Assembly (NCBI RefSeq): GCF_016401385.1
Contig: NZ_JAEACF010000002.1
Location: forward strand, 206,339 to 270,338
Direction of reading: 5' to 3'
Origin: Fictibacillus halophilus
Lineage (GTDB): Bacteria > Bacillota > Bacilli > Bacillales > Fictibacillaceae
DNA length: 64,000 bases
In this document: positions 1 through 9,100 of the stretch, piece by piece
Position numbering within the stretch: the stretch's first letter is position 1
How the letters are laid out: each line of letters starts with the position of its first letter
Notes under the pieces: generated by a model
Databases searched by the model: none
Told to the model about the DNA's origin: nothing
Seen by the model: the letters and a program-made list of their open reading frames with translations, nothing else
Made by a program: the position numbers and the translations under genes

Positions 1-47
1 AGACGCTCAGCTCTTTACCAATTATAGGTATACGTTGGGTGTTTAAG

Positions 48-104
48 AGTTAAAAAAGTGAAGGCATCTTTAGCTTGATGTCTCCACTTTTATTGTTTTT
101 TCTT
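48..104 (-). terminator. Terminator of sugar ABC operon
   Basis: A hairpin with AAAAGTG/CACTTTT outer arms and a GACATC/GATGCC-type inner stem lies about 50 bases beyond the stop of the permease gene. On the minus strand it runs into a T-rich tract. It would end the three-gene sugar transporter transcript. I see no gene in bases 1-150. Confidence 0.65.
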
Positions 105-154
105 TAGAAGATTGTGAATTGGCTTTTGACTTCCGTTAACATCAAGGAGTTTGG

Positions 155-1330
155 CTATCCTCTCTTTTTACGTGTCATCACATCAAAGAGTACAGCTGCG
201 ACTAACACGCCACCTCTAATCATGTACTGCATGGAAACCCCAACGCCAAGAAGGTTCATCCCGCTTGATAAAGAAGCCATAACAATGGCACCGATGATGG
301 CGCCCGTTACTTTTCCAACTCCCCCAGCTGAGGACACACCGCCCACATAGGCTGCAGCGATGGCATCAAGCTCAAAAAGTGTTCCCGCTGTTGTCGTAGC
401 CGATTGAAGACGTGAAGTAAAAAGAATTCCTGATAGAGCAGCAAGCATTCCCATAGAACCAAACACCATGTACGTAATCTTATTTACATTGATTCCACTT
501 AAGTGTGCAGCTTCTGGGTTACTTCCGACCGCGTAAATGTGACGGCCAAGCACCGTTTTCGTCGTTAAGAAATGATACGCTACAACGACAAGAAGCATGA
601 TCACAACCGTCCAAGAAAAGCCGTTATAACCTGCTAGAATCCAAGTTACATAGGCAATGATCGCTGAAACAAAAACAAGTTTTATTGTGAAGATCCCTTT
701 TGATACAACATCGAACTGATACTTAATCTTGTTGCGGCGCGTAGAGATCTCGCTATAAATGTAAAATAAGATGGATAGTAAACCTAGGATTAGAGATAAA
801 AGATGCAAACCATTTACGATCATAAGAGAAGGAATAAATCCGTTGCCGATCGCGTTGAACGCATCGTCTTTGATAATAATTGTTCCTGTTTTCTCCGTTA
901 CTTGCAATAGCGCACCACGGAAGATCAACATCCCTGCAAGCGTAGCTACGAACGAAGGGATGGCGTATTTGGCGATTAACAAACCGTTAAATAAGCCAAT
1001 AACGATTCCAAGCACAAGGATCACCGGAATCGTCACATAAACAGGCAAGCCCATCTTTGTTAAAAGTATGGCCGCGATTGCACCAAGAAATCCTGCGGCA
1101 AACCCGACAGATAGATCAATATGACGAATAACGATGACGAGTGTCATTCCGACTGCCAGTACAGCGATATAACCCGTAGAATCTAATAGATTACTAATAT
1201 TTCGAGATGACATGAACAGCCCATCCGTCATGATGGAGAAGGTAAGCATAATCACAAACAGAGCGATATACATCCCATAATCACGGATATTCTCTTTCAC
1301 TAACGTTCTTGCTTCATTGATAAATTCCAT
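155..1330 (-). CDS. Monosaccharide ABC transporter permease (GguB/XylH-like)
   Basis: This is the membrane channel of a CUT2-type sugar importer. The 391-residue product is almost entirely hydrophobic, with about 10 membrane segments, and has the RNISNLLDSTGYIAVLAVGM and HIDLSVGF-type signatures of the BPD_transp_2 permease family. Its length fits the GguB/XylH branch (around 390-400 residues), longer than RbsC (about 320). The ATG follows a GGGGG-rich Shine-Dalgarno site 12 bases after the ATPase stop codon, so the two are cotranscribed. It is the last gene of the operon. The exact sugar (xylose, arabinose, galactose or glucose) cannot be read from the sequence. Confidence 0.9.
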   Translation of the reverse strand: MEFINEARTLVKENIRDYGMYIALFVIMLTFSIMTDGLFMSSRNISNLLDSTGYIAVLAVGMTLVIVIRHIDLSVGFAAGFLGAIAAILLTKMGLPVYVTIPVILVLGIVIGLFNGLLIAKYAIPSFVATLAGMLIFRGALLQVTEKTGTIIIKDDAFNAIGNGFIPSLMIVNGLHLLSLILGLLSILFYIYSEISTRRNKIKYQFDVVSKGIFTIKLVFVSAIIAYVTWILAGYNGFSWTVVIMLLVVVAYHFLTTKTVLGRHIYAVGSNPEAAHLSGINVNKITYMVFGSMGMLAALSGILFTSRLQSATTTAGTLFELDAIAAAYVGGVSSAGGVGKVTGAIIGAIVMASLSSGMNLLGVGVSMQYMIRGGVLVAAVLFDVMTRKKRG

Positions 1331-1342
1331 TGTGTTAACCCC

Positions 1343-2884
1343 CTATTGCGTTGCAAGCTGCATGATGTTTTCTTGATTGGCTTCTTCAATCGGCAGCTCA
1401 CCCTTCATTCTTCCTTCGGCCATAACATAGATACGATCACTCATTCCAAGTACTTCACCAAGTTCAGAGGAAATCATGATGATACTCATGCCTTCGCTGA
1501 TTAATTGGTTCATAATCGTATAGATCTCAAACTTAGCACCTACATCGATACCTCGTGTTGGTTCATCCAGAATTAATAGCTTCGGACCAACGAACAGCCA
1601 CTTTCCGAGCGATACCTTCTGCTGGTTTCCTCCACTCAAGTTACCGACCGTTTGCTCTAGTGAGGAAGCTTTAATATACATCGAGCGTTTATATTCCGTT
1701 GCTCTTTTTACCTCTTCATTCTCGTTGATGACTCCCTTATCAGCGACAGCGTTAAGATTGGCAGCCGTTATGTTGTTCTTAATATCTTGAATGAGGAACA
1801 GTCCGTCACCTTTTCGGTCTTCTGTTACGTAAGCGATGCCTGACTTAATCGCATCACTCGTATGTTTGAACGTCTTTTCCACTCCTAAGACTTTAAGCTG
1901 ACCTTCTAATTTGTAATTTTTCGGATTACCAAACACACTCAGTGCAAGCTCGGTCCGTCCAGATCCCATTAGTCCAGCGATCCCGACGATCTCTCCTTTT
2001 TTTACATGAAAATCGATATCCTTCAAAACATGTCTAGCAAGCTCAGTACTATACGCATACCAATCATTAAGCTCAAGTATCGTTTCACCGATTTTCTTAT
2101 CGGGTCTCTTTGGATAAATATCATCAATATCGCGGCCGACCATATTCTTGATGATCATGTTCTCTGAAATTTCTCCGTTGTAACCATCGAGCGTACAGAT
2201 TGTTTTGCCATCACGCAGCACCGTCGCTTGGTCGGCAATAGAGATGACTTCTTTTAGCTTGTGTGAAATCATGATACTTGTGATGCCCTGTTTCTTTAAC
2301 TCACCTAGAAGTTTTAACAAATTCTCACTGTCATCCTCATTTAGCGCGGCAGTCGGTTCATCTAAAATAAGCAACTTAACGTCCTTACTTAACGCTTTAG
2401 CGATTTCCACCAACTGCTGCTTTCCTACACTCAAGTCCTTTACGAGTGTTTCTGGATTCACGTCAAGCCCCACCCGCTTCAGCATTTTCTTTGCTTCGGC
2501 AATCGTCTGATTCCAGTCCACCAAGTTTCCACGTTTGACCTCGTTACCAACAAAAATGTTTTCATAAACCGTGAGATCCGGAAATAAAGCTAGCTCCTGA
2601 TAGATGATAACGATACCGGTTTGAACACTGTCACTAATCTTATTGAACTGCTGAACACTTCCTTCAAACACGATGTCTCCTTCATACGTTCCATAAGGAT
2701 AAACACCACTGAGTACTTTCATAAGCGTCGATTTTCCTGCTCCGTTTTCTCCGATCAAGCAGTGTATCTCGCCTTTTCTTACTTTAAAATTTACATTGCT
2801 GAGCGCTTTCACTCCGGTAAACGATTTGGAGATCTCGTTCATCTCCAAAATATATCCGCTCATCATGATCCCTCCATTAGCCAC
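1343..2884 (-). CDS. Monosaccharide ABC transporter ATP-binding protein (GguA/MmsA/XylG-like)
   Basis: This cytoplasmic ATPase powers the sugar importer. The 513 residues hold two ABC domains in tandem, as in RbsA, XylG and GguA. The first has Walker A GENGAGKST and Walker B LLILDEPTAAL. The second has a degenerate Walker A (GLMGSGRTE), signature LSGGNQQK and LLILDEPTRGIDVG; that asymmetry is normal for the family. The true start may be the internal ATG that gives MMSGYILEM (about 2869), which sits just after a GGAGGGATC site; the longer frame begins with MANGG. The gene is separated from the upstream binding-protein gene by a 35-base hairpin. Confidence 0.92.
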   Translation of the reverse strand: MANGGIMMSGYILEMNEISKSFTGVKALSNVNFKVRKGEIHCLIGENGAGKSTLMKVLSGVYPYGTYEGDIVFEGSVQQFNKISDSVQTGIVIIYQELALFPDLTVYENIFVGNEVKRGNLVDWNQTIAEAKKMLKRVGLDVNPETLVKDLSVGKQQLVEIAKALSKDVKLLILDEPTAALNEDDSENLLKLLGELKKQGITSIMISHKLKEVISIADQATVLRDGKTICTLDGYNGEISENMIIKNMVGRDIDDIYPKRPDKKIGETILELNDWYAYSTELARHVLKDIDFHVKKGEIVGIAGLMGSGRTELALSVFGNPKNYKLEGQLKVLGVEKTFKHTSDAIKSGIAYVTEDRKGDGLFLIQDIKNNITAANLNAVADKGVINENEEVKRATEYKRSMYIKASSLEQTVGNLSGGNQQKVSLGKWLFVGPKLLILDEPTRGIDVGAKFEIYTIMNQLISEGMSIIMISSELGEVLGMSDRIYVMAEGRMKGELPIEEANQENIMQLATQ

Positions 2885-2902
2885 CCACTGACTTCATTGT
2901 GA

Positions 2903-2937
2903 AAAATAGTGATAGACGTAGAATCTATCACTATTTT
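2903..2937 (-). promoter_or_regulatory. Intercistronic hairpin between binding-protein and ATPase genes
   Basis: Two perfect 13-base arms (AAAATAGTGATAG and CTATCACTATTTT) flank a 9-base loop in the gap after the binding-protein gene. There is only a short T run, so it could be a partial terminator or an mRNA-stabilising 3' end. Binding-protein genes are commonly expressed above their permease partners in this way. Confidence 0.6.
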
Positions 2938-2952
2938 CGTCCTGCTATTTTC

Positions 2953-4056
2953 TTATTCAAGCCCTGTAAAATCGTCGGCTTTATAATAATCAGAATCGAT
3001 AAGTTCTTTCTTCACGTTGTCTTTGTTCACAACGATTACATTCGTTTGTTTTGCTTTTACTTCAACGTTTCCATTGTCATAAGAACCCGTTGTTTCTGGC
3101 TTCTTCTCATCAAGGATCTCAACTGCCATTCCCATTGCATCCTTAACAAGTGTACGAACATCCTTAAAGACAGTCATCGATTGCTTGCCATCAATGACAT
3201 ATTGAATAGAAGCTTTTTCTGCATCCTGACCTGTTACGAGGTAGCTAGAAACCGCGCTGTCTGATCCAAAAACGTCTGCGATCGAACGAGCTGTTCCATC
3301 GTTTGGAGCGAGAATCGCAACATCACCTTTTAAGTCTGCTTTAGCAGCCGTCAAATGTGTTTGCGCTTTGTTCTTCGCTTCGTTTGCATCCCAGTTCGTT
3401 GTTACTTGGCCGATGATCTTGCTCAGCTCATCGCGAGAAAGTTCTGCTTTATCTTTTAAAGCTTCAGCTTCACTAGAGTTAGCGATCTTAAATGTACCAT
3501 CAGCAATCTTAGGTTGAAGCACTTTCCAAGCTCCTTCAAAGAATAAGAAAGCATTATTATCAGAAGCCGCTCCAGCATATAGGTAAAGCGGTGTGTTAGA
3601 TCCTTTTGCGTTGTCGATCAAGTATTGACCTTGTGCAGCACCTACTGCTAAGCTGTCAAACGTTACATAATAATCAACCGCGTCAGTATTTGTGATCAAA
3701 CGGTCATACGCGATAACCGTAATGTCATCCTTTTTCGCTGCTTCAACTGCCGCAGCTGCTGCATCTCCATCTTGCGGACAGATAATAAGTACGTCGATTC
3801 CTTTGTTGATTAATGTTTCAACGTTTTCTTTTTCCTTTGCAGAAGATCCTTGGCTGAACAGAATCTCTGTCGTGTAATCCGTTCCTTTTAAAGCGTCCTT
3901 AAATCTTTGCTCGTCCTGCACCCATCTTGGCTCATCTTTTGTAGGTAAGACGATCCCCACGCTTACCTCGCTATTGCTGTCACTGCAACCAGCTGCAACA
4001 AGCATAAGCATGACAACAGCAAGCATCAGTGATAGTAATTTACTTTTCTTCATCAT
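2953..4056 (-). CDS. Sugar ABC transporter substrate-binding lipoprotein (ChvE-like)
   Basis: This is the extracytoplasmic receptor of the importer. The 367-residue product begins with a lipoprotein signal (MMKKSKLL..., lipobox VAAGC), so it should be anchored outside the membrane by a diacylglyceryl cysteine near residue 24. The rest is a type I periplasmic-binding fold of the ChvE/XylF group, with VGIVLPTKDEPRW at the start of the mature part and a sugar-pocket region around YDRLITNTDAVDYY. The Shine-Dalgarno AAGGGGGA precedes the ATG by 5 bases. First gene of a three-gene operon (receptor, ATPase, permease) under a cre-overlapped promoter. Confidence 0.9.
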   Translation of the reverse strand: MMKKSKLLSLMLAVVMLMLVAAGCSDSNSEVSVGIVLPTKDEPRWVQDEQRFKDALKGTDYTTEILFSQGSSAKEKENVETLINKGIDVLIICPQDGDAAAAAVEAAKKDDITVIAYDRLITNTDAVDYYVTFDSLAVGAAQGQYLIDNAKGSNTPLYLYAGAASDNNAFLFFEGAWKVLQPKIADGTFKIANSSEAEALKDKAELSRDELSKIIGQVTTNWDANEAKNKAQTHLTAAKADLKGDVAILAPNDGTARSIADVFGSDSAVSSYLVTGQDAEKASIQYVIDGKQSMTVFKDVRTLVKDAMGMAVEILDEKKPETTGSYDNGNVEVKAKQTNVIVVNKDNVKKELIDSDYYKADDFTGLE

Positions 4057-4087
4057 TAGTTCCCCCTTTAAAAGTACTTACAAGCTA

Positions 4088-4126
4088 ATTATAGCTACGA
4101 AAAAAGAGGGTTTGAAAGCGCTATCA
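4088..4126 (-). promoter_or_regulatory. Promoter with perfect cre (CcpA) site for sugar ABC operon
   Basis: On the minus strand a TATAAT -10 (4088-4093) is 18 bases from a weak TTTCAA -35 (4112-4117). The 14-mer at 4113-4126, TGAAAGCGCTATCA on the plus strand, fits the cre consensus TGWAANCGNTNWCA at every position and overlaps the -35. CcpA binding there should block transcription when preferred carbon sources are present. Confidence 0.85.
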
Positions 4127-4185
4127 TTAGCACTTTATTAACATCGTCTGTACTTTTTTAACTAAGGGGTATAATTTTTAGCAAC

Positions 4186-4224
4186 AAAGAAGACAACGCC
4201 AATAAATCAGCGTTGTCTTCTTCA
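4186..4224 (-). terminator. Terminator of VOC-family gene
   Basis: Perfect 11-base arms (GAAGACAACGC / GCGTTGTCTTC, 4189-4220) separated by 10 bases, lying directly after the stop of the VOC gene and followed on the minus strand by a T-rich stretch. Confidence 0.8.
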
Positions 4225-4231
4225 CTATTAT

Positions 4232-4627
4232 TTATTTCGCATTCTCATCCGGCTGATGAATGCCGAAAATATTGCCTTCTGTATCGATGTAGTATCCTTG
4301 CCAAGCCATTCCTGGGAGCGCGTACTTCGGCATCGCTACTTTTCCGCCTTGCTCCAAAATCTTTGCTTCTGTTTCATCATAGCTTTCAACACCCATCGTA
4401 CAAGCATATCCGTTTAATGTTTGATTCGGTTCAGGCGTAGGGCTTTGACGTTGCATGAGTGCCCCGTTGATTCCCATTTCTTTTTCGTCTCCAGTCACTG
4501 CACCGTAATAAGGCATTCCGGCGTATTCACTCCAATCTTGGAACGACCAGCCGAACACCTCACCATAAAACTTCATCGCTCGTTCCATATCATCCACATG
4601 AATCTCAAAATGCACTAATCTGCCCAT
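4232..4627 (-). CDS. VOC-family (glyoxalase/bleomycin-resistance fold) protein
   Basis: A 131-residue cytoplasmic protein with two beta-alpha-beta-beta-beta halves typical of the vicinal oxygen chelate superfamily. VHFEIHVDDMERAMKFY opens the first half and the second ends with YIDTEGNIFGIHQPDE. Candidate metal ligands are the first-strand His and the late Glu in the TEGN segment, as in many VOC proteins. The ATG follows TTGGAGGT. It is a single gene between two terminators, so neighbours give no hint of substrate. Lactoylglutathione lyase activity should not be assumed. Confidence 0.8.
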   Translation of the reverse strand: MGRLVHFEIHVDDMERAMKFYGEVFGWSFQDWSEYAGMPYYGAVTGDEKEMGINGALMQRQSPTPEPNQTLNGYACTMGVESYDETEAKILEQGGKVAMPKYALPGMAWQGYYIDTEGNIFGIHQPDENAK

Positions 4628-4719
4628 GAGTAACCTCCAAATTTTTTAAAATAAAACCACTTATGTCATTCCATGCACTTCGTCAAAATTCCTTTTAACA
4701 AAGAAAATAACGTTAACAA

Positions 4720-4757
4720 AAAAGGCACCTTCAACGTGTTAAACGTTTCAGGTGCCG
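4720..4757 (-). terminator. Terminator of sstT
   Basis: GGCACCT/AGGTGCC arms (4724-4730 and 4750-4756) with an internal AACGT pairing, followed on the minus strand by TTTTTTG. Canonical intrinsic terminator six bases after the sstT stop. Confidence 0.9.
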
Positions 4758-4761
4758 TCTG

Positions 4762-6000
4762 TTAAGCAGCTTTTTGAATATTGATTTCTTTACCTTCTTT
4801 ACGCCATTCTTTGTACTCAGCTGCAGCTGTAAACAGTACATCTGTTGAAGAATTCAATGCTGTTTCGAAAGAATCTTGTAAAACGCCTATGATAAAGCCA
4901 ACTCCAACTACTTGCATCGCCACATCACCTGGAATTCCAAAAAGACTACACGCCAGAGGAATCAACAACAAGGATCCTCCTGCAACTCCTGAAGCACCAC
5001 ACGCACATACAGCGGATAGAACACTTAGTAGAATTGCTGTTCCAAGATCGACTTGGATGTTAAGCGTATGAACGGCAGCAAGTGTCAAAACAGAGATCGT
5101 AACCGCAGCCCCTGCCATATTGATCGTCGCACCTAATGGGATGGATACTGAATAATTATCCTTGTCCAAACCAAGCTTCTCACATAACTTCATGTTTACA
5201 GGAATGTTAGAAGCGGAGCTACGTGTGAAGAATGCTGTAATTCCACTTTCTTTCAAGCATTTGAAAACAAGTGGGTACGGATTTTGGCGGATTGCTGTAA
5301 ACACAATAAGTGGATTCACAACCAACGCAACAAATACCATACAACCAATTAATAGTCCTAACAACTTACCATAACTTAATAATGAATCGATACCGTTCGA
5401 CGTTATCGATTCAACGACTAGCCCCATGATTCCTAGCGGTGCAAATTTGATGACCCACGTCACTAGTTTAGCTACAGCATCTGAAACGTTTGAGATCATC
5501 GTTTTTGTTGTTTCCTGCGCACTTCTTAAAGCAAGACCTAAAAGTACTGCCCATGCCAAGATACCAATATAGTTCGCGTTAACTAAAGCGTTAAATGGAT
5601 TATCAACAACGTTCATCAATAATGTTTTGAGTACTTCGACGACACCACCTGGAGGGGTAACATCTTCAGCTCCCTTACCAAGGGTCAGACCGACCGGGAA
5701 GATAAAGCTAGCAACAACCGCAATCAACCCTGCTAGAAAAGTTCCTAAAAGATATAGAGAAATAATAGCTTTCATGTTTGTCTGATGGCCCGCTTTATGC
5801 TGGGCGATCGCTGACATAACTAAGAATAATACTAAAACAGGTGCGATTGCTTTTAGTGCACCTACAAATAACGTTCCAAAAATAACAACAGGTTTTGCTG
5901 CTTGCGGAATCGCTAAAGCTAAGATAATACCTACAATTAATCCGATAAAGATCTGTTTAACAAGACTTAGCTGATTCCACTTTTTCATTATACGTCTCAT
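4762..6000 (-). CDS. sstT: Serine/threonine:sodium symporter SstT
   Basis: SstT takes up L-serine and L-threonine with sodium across the cytoplasmic membrane (DAACS family). The product is about 412 residues with 8-9 hydrophobic segments, the conserved [12 protein letters not shown] segment of the transport core, and an N-terminal KIFIG-type first helix. The frame extends back to a TTG at 6015, but I choose the ATG at 6000: the GGTGAT seven bases upstream can pair with the 16S 3' end and the earlier codons have no ribosome site. The next ATG (5988, MKKWNQLS) is also possible. Monocistronic, with its own promoter and terminator. Confidence 0.9.
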   Translation of the reverse strand: MRRIMKKWNQLSLVKQIFIGLIVGIILALAIPQAAKPVVIFGTLFVGALKAIAPVLVLFLVMSAIAQHKAGHQTNMKAIISLYLLGTFLAGLIAVVASFIFPVGLTLGKGAEDVTPPGGVVEVLKTLLMNVVDNPFNALVNANYIGILAWAVLLGLALRSAQETTKTMISNVSDAVAKLVTWVIKFAPLGIMGLVVESITSNGIDSLLSYGKLLGLLIGCMVFVALVVNPLIVFTAIRQNPYPLVFKCLKESGITAFFTRSSASNIPVNMKLCEKLGLDKDNYSVSIPLGATINMAGAAVTISVLTLAAVHTLNIQVDLGTAILLSVLSAVCACGASGVAGGSLLLIPLACSLFGIPGDVAMQVVGVGFIIGVLQDSFETALNSSTDVLFTAAAEYKEWRKEGKEINIQKAA

Positions 6001-6115
6001 AGATGTCATCACCAATCTAGTTAGAATTGTAAAGCTGTTAATCTGAATAAACCTGTAGTAAGATATGCTTTAACCGATAGGACTATTGAATCACGACAAG
6101 TTTCATCCACCTGAA

Positions 6116-6172
6116 AAAGACAATTGTCTTTCTATTAAGTAGTATTATAGTAAGTATTTCGGCTTAATACAA
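6116..6172 (-). promoter_or_regulatory. sstT promoter and downstream palindrome
   Basis: Minus-strand -35 TTGTAT (6167-6172), 17-base spacer and -10 TATAAT (6144-6149). About 20 bases downstream of the -10 is the perfect 16-base palindrome AAAGACAATTGTCTTT (6116-6131), placed like a repressor operator. The leader of about 120 bases down to the start codon has no structure I recognise as a T-box or amino-acid riboswitch. Confidence 0.6.
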
Positions 6173-6235
6173 TGTATTTATAAAAGTTGTAATCATTTGA
6201 ATATTTAGATAACATTAGACGCGTTCTTTTACAGA

Positions 6236-6272
6236 AATAAAGCCTCAGGATTGAATTCCTAAGGCTTTTATT
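6236..6272 (-). terminator. Terminator of M4 protease gene
   Basis: AAAGCCTTAGGA / TCCTGAGGCTTT arms around a short AT-rich loop, about 30 bases beyond the protease stop codon; T-rich on the minus strand. Confidence 0.8.
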
Positions 6273-6296
6273 TCTATTCTTTTTATTAATGGACTA

Positions 6297-7964
6297 TCAA
6301 TGAATACCAACCGCATCAAAGCCTGCGTTAACTGCCGTTACTTCTTCACTTCCCGACCCATAAAGATCGGTTGTAGCTTGTACGATGGCTTGACGAGCTT
6401 CACTGAAATTAGAATTTGATGTTAAGTAGACCGAAAGAGCACGGTAATATATTTTACCTAATTTTTCTCTACCAAGCTCCTCACCAATCAGATAGGCAGC
6501 GTGATTCGTAATAGAAGAGTTAACATGCACCCCGCCATTATCTACATTCAGCGGCATGTTATAATATTCATCCATATGTGCTGGATAGACGCCACTGCCG
6601 TATGCTGCTCTTTGTGGGTTGCTGACCACAACACTGTTCGGGTCGCTTAAGCTACGCAATCTCGTTACACCATCTGCTTTTGCAGCCGGTGCCATAATGT
6701 CCTCACCCATCTCCCAATCACTATCATCAACAAGCGCACCAAAAACGTCAGCGAACGATTCATTAAGTGCTCCAGATTGATTACGGTAAGCTAGATTCGC
6801 GGTATGCGTAATCACACCATGTGTCATTTCGTGGGCCGCAACATCTAGACCTGCTGATAATGGAATGAAGAATTCACCGTCACCATCTCCATAGGCCATA
6901 TAACGTCCATTCCAGAATGCATTATTGTAATCGACTCCCATGTGTACATAGGAATTGATCGCCATACCTTCTCCATCCAAAGAATTACGACCATGCTCAT
7001 TCAAATAATACTCATAAACCTTTTCAGAATTATAGTGTGCATCAACAGCCGCCCGGTCATAGTCACTCGTAAAGGAAGCAGAATTTCCCGTATAAATCTT
7101 ATCATTACTAGAGTCCCAATCACTTGTTGCATCATACGTAAAAATTCCTTCAAGACTCTCGTGTGAGTAATCCGCTAATGCAAATCTTGTTCCAGATTGC
7201 GGTTCTTTCACTCGTGTAATATGTAATTTTCTATGTTCACCATTAACCCCAAGGCCAGAGCCTGTTTGCGTTTTATGTTCATCAGCATGCATGAGCCCAT
7301 TATATCGATCGATGACATTCCCTGTCTTAGCATCTACAAATACAAACCAGTTTCCAGGTTCTTCACCCATAAAGTTAACGTTTATTTTATAAGCGGTGTG
7401 ATTCTTATTTTCAAACGGATAGATAACGAGCTCAGATGTTGGTTCATACGTTAGCTCTTGAGGGGCTTTAACCGATGATAAAGCAGCTTGTAGCGCATCT
7501 TGTTTACTGATGGCAGCTTTTGTGTCTACGAGTTGATCGACAATCGTTTGATTCGTTCTTCCATTCACAGAAACGATCTCATGATTTTTATTAAAATGAG
7601 CAACGACTTCAGAACCTTCTACAGGAACGCCGTTGACTGCTTGTGTAAACCGTACGTGAGTCATTCCAAGTTCATCTTTATTCACACTTTTTACTTTTAA
7701 ATTTTTTTCAGGACTTTTAATACCTGTTTTATCTTGATTTTGCTTCATATATTCTATTGCATTAGAAGAACTGCTAGCAGGGAACTTTTTTGAAGAACGT
7801 TCTTTCACAAAAAAAGGTACACTGGCTTTATCGTTCCATTCTTTAGCCACTTGAACACGGCTGACCTCTCTTGAATCAATAGGTTGTGCAAGTACATTAA
7901 CCGGAATGGAACTTAATAGCAATGCAGATGACAGAATAACAGGTCCTATAAGCTTTTTCTTCAC
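6297..7964 (-). CDS. Secreted M4 (thermolysin/bacillolysin) neutral metalloprotease
   Basis: An extracellular zinc endopeptidase that degrades protein outside the cell. The 555 residues comprise a Sec signal peptide (1-26, ending NVLAQ), an FTP/PepSY propeptide to about residue 225 that chaperones folding, then the M4 catalytic and C-terminal domains. The zinc motif HEMTH is at 378-382, the third ligand Glu at 402 in NESFADVFG, and the acid-base His is probably in the DNGGVHVNSSI segment. All thermolysin-type residues are present, so it should be active. The start is a GTG nine bases after AGGAGGT. Length fits bacillolysin precursors (about 520-570). Monocistronic. Confidence 0.93.
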   Translation of the reverse strand: MKKKLIGPVILSSALLLSSIPVNVLAQPIDSREVSRVQVAKEWNDKASVPFFVKERSSKKFPASSSSNAIEYMKQNQDKTGIKSPEKNLKVKSVNKDELGMTHVRFTQAVNGVPVEGSEVVAHFNKNHEIVSVNGRTNQTIVDQLVDTKAAISKQDALQAALSSVKAPQELTYEPTSELVIYPFENKNHTAYKINVNFMGEEPGNWFVFVDAKTGNVIDRYNGLMHADEHKTQTGSGLGVNGEHRKLHITRVKEPQSGTRFALADYSHESLEGIFTYDATSDWDSSNDKIYTGNSASFTSDYDRAAVDAHYNSEKVYEYYLNEHGRNSLDGEGMAINSYVHMGVDYNNAFWNGRYMAYGDGDGEFFIPLSAGLDVAAHEMTHGVITHTANLAYRNQSGALNESFADVFGALVDDSDWEMGEDIMAPAAKADGVTRLRSLSDPNSVVVSNPQRAAYGSGVYPAHMDEYYNMPLNVDNGGVHVNSSITNHAAYLIGEELGREKLGKIYYRALSVYLTSNSNFSEARQAIVQATTDLYGSGSEEVTAVNAGFDAVGIH

Positions 7965-8162
7965 GTAACTATACCTCCTATTAATTGGTTATTATCATTA
8001 TATAGGAGAGGAAAAAATTCCGAATGAACACTAAGAATTATCTTAATTTTACAAAAATACAATAATAACTAAGGGCATGAGCGTTGTATAGGTGAAATCT
8101 ACTATTTAAGACTAACGTGTTCAAAAATTCAAAGGAGAATCTCTCACTACTTTTCAGCCCCA

Positions 8163-8204
8163 TAAAAAAAGAAAAAAGCAACGGCCTCACCTGCTTTCTT
8201 CTTC
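8163..8204 (-). terminator. Terminator of S51 peptidase gene
   Basis: GAAGAAAGCA/TGCTTTTTTC arms with the T tract built into the 3' arm. It is the only structure I see in the 300-base gap 7965-8264 apart from a possible protease-gene -10 (TATAAT near 7997-8002, minus strand) with a poor -35. Confidence 0.7.
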
Positions 8205-8264
8205 ATTAAGAAATCTATAATTTAAATTTAGTTCCTATCCTATTCATTTCCTGAATGATATGAC

Positions 8265-8942
8265 TTAAGAACTAACTTTACTTAAAAGTTTCCAATGTCC
8301 TTCAGAAATCACTTCAGCCTTTCCATCGATTACTTTAATGGCAGTGTCATCATCAATAGCGTATGCTTTCCCCTGGATTTCAGCAGCCCATTGTTCTGCA
8401 GCTGCCATGGTGTTTTCCGGTAGCATCTCGTGATCAACATGTGGAAAGATTGAAAAATCGACTAATCCAAGTGCTTGATCCCCACCGCTCGGTGGAGTCC
8501 AGCCAACGAACGCTTCTCCAATATGAGGCGCCATCACCATACTTCCTGCACTCATACCCACATAAACGGCACGAAGAGTCGGTAAGAGTTCGGCGAGCCC
8601 GGACTGCTGCATCCAATGGCAAAGGTAGAGAGCGTCTCCGCCCGAAACCAATAAGACGTCGGTCTCTTTTACGAGGGGTACCCAACGTTCTTTATCTAGG
8701 CTTGGTAGCGCTGTAAGCTCCAGCACACCAACAGATTTCCAACCTAGGTTAACCATAGGATTCTGTTCTTTTCCGCTGATAAATTCCCAAGCTTTCACAC
8801 CTGGTCCTACCCAGGGATGTCCGTACATTGCGGTAGGTATACATAGGGCATTGCATTCAGCAATCTGCTTGTCCAACATATCAACGAGCGCCTCATGTAT
8901 ACTTTTGTTATTCACGCCACCCGATGTGAGCAGTAATTTCAT
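8265..8942 (-). CDS. Peptidase S51 / dipeptidase E-like protein
   Basis: A 225-residue cytoplasmic protein of the class I glutamine-amidotransferase-like fold. The nucleophile elbow GMSAGS (about residues 129-134) matches the catalytic serine motif of peptidase E and cyanophycinase-type S51 enzymes, and LLVSGGDALYL is the conserved strand before it. The late PHVDHE segment is a good source for the catalytic His. Known members release Asp-X dipeptides or trim cyanophycin, but this one is only distantly like PepE, so the substrate is open. The start codon directly follows an AGGCGTTCC-type weak site. Single gene. Confidence 0.82.
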   Translation of the reverse strand: MKLLLTSGGVNNKSIHEALVDMLDKQIAECNALCIPTAMYGHPWVGPGVKAWEFISGKEQNPMVNLGWKSVGVLELTALPSLDKERWVPLVKETDVLLVSGGDALYLCHWMQQSGLAELLPTLRAVYVGMSAGSMVMAPHIGEAFVGWTPPSGGDQALGLVDFSIFPHVDHEMLPENTMAAAEQWAAEIQGKAYAIDDDTAIKVIDGKAEVISEGHWKLLSKVSS

Positions 8943-9039
8943 AAAGGAACGCCTCCTCGAATCTTTTAGTATGATTTATAATTCTACAAGAACGATCACC
9001 TTCCTCTAGTTGAATGCCGGACTACAATCATATAAAGAA

Positions 9040-9082
9040 CTAAAAAAAACAGTATGAAACACGTCTGGTCTCATACTATTTT
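9040..9082 (-). terminator. Terminator of dus
   Basis: AGTATGA/TCATACT arms with an inner GACC-type extension, followed on the minus strand by eight Ts. Confidence 0.88.
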
Positions 9083-9100
9083 TAAATGTTTTATATGCTA

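Noticed and set aside
6001..6115. T-box or amino-acid riboswitch in the sstT leader
   Set aside because: No T-box sequence, no lysine or glycine aptamer core and no terminator before the gene.
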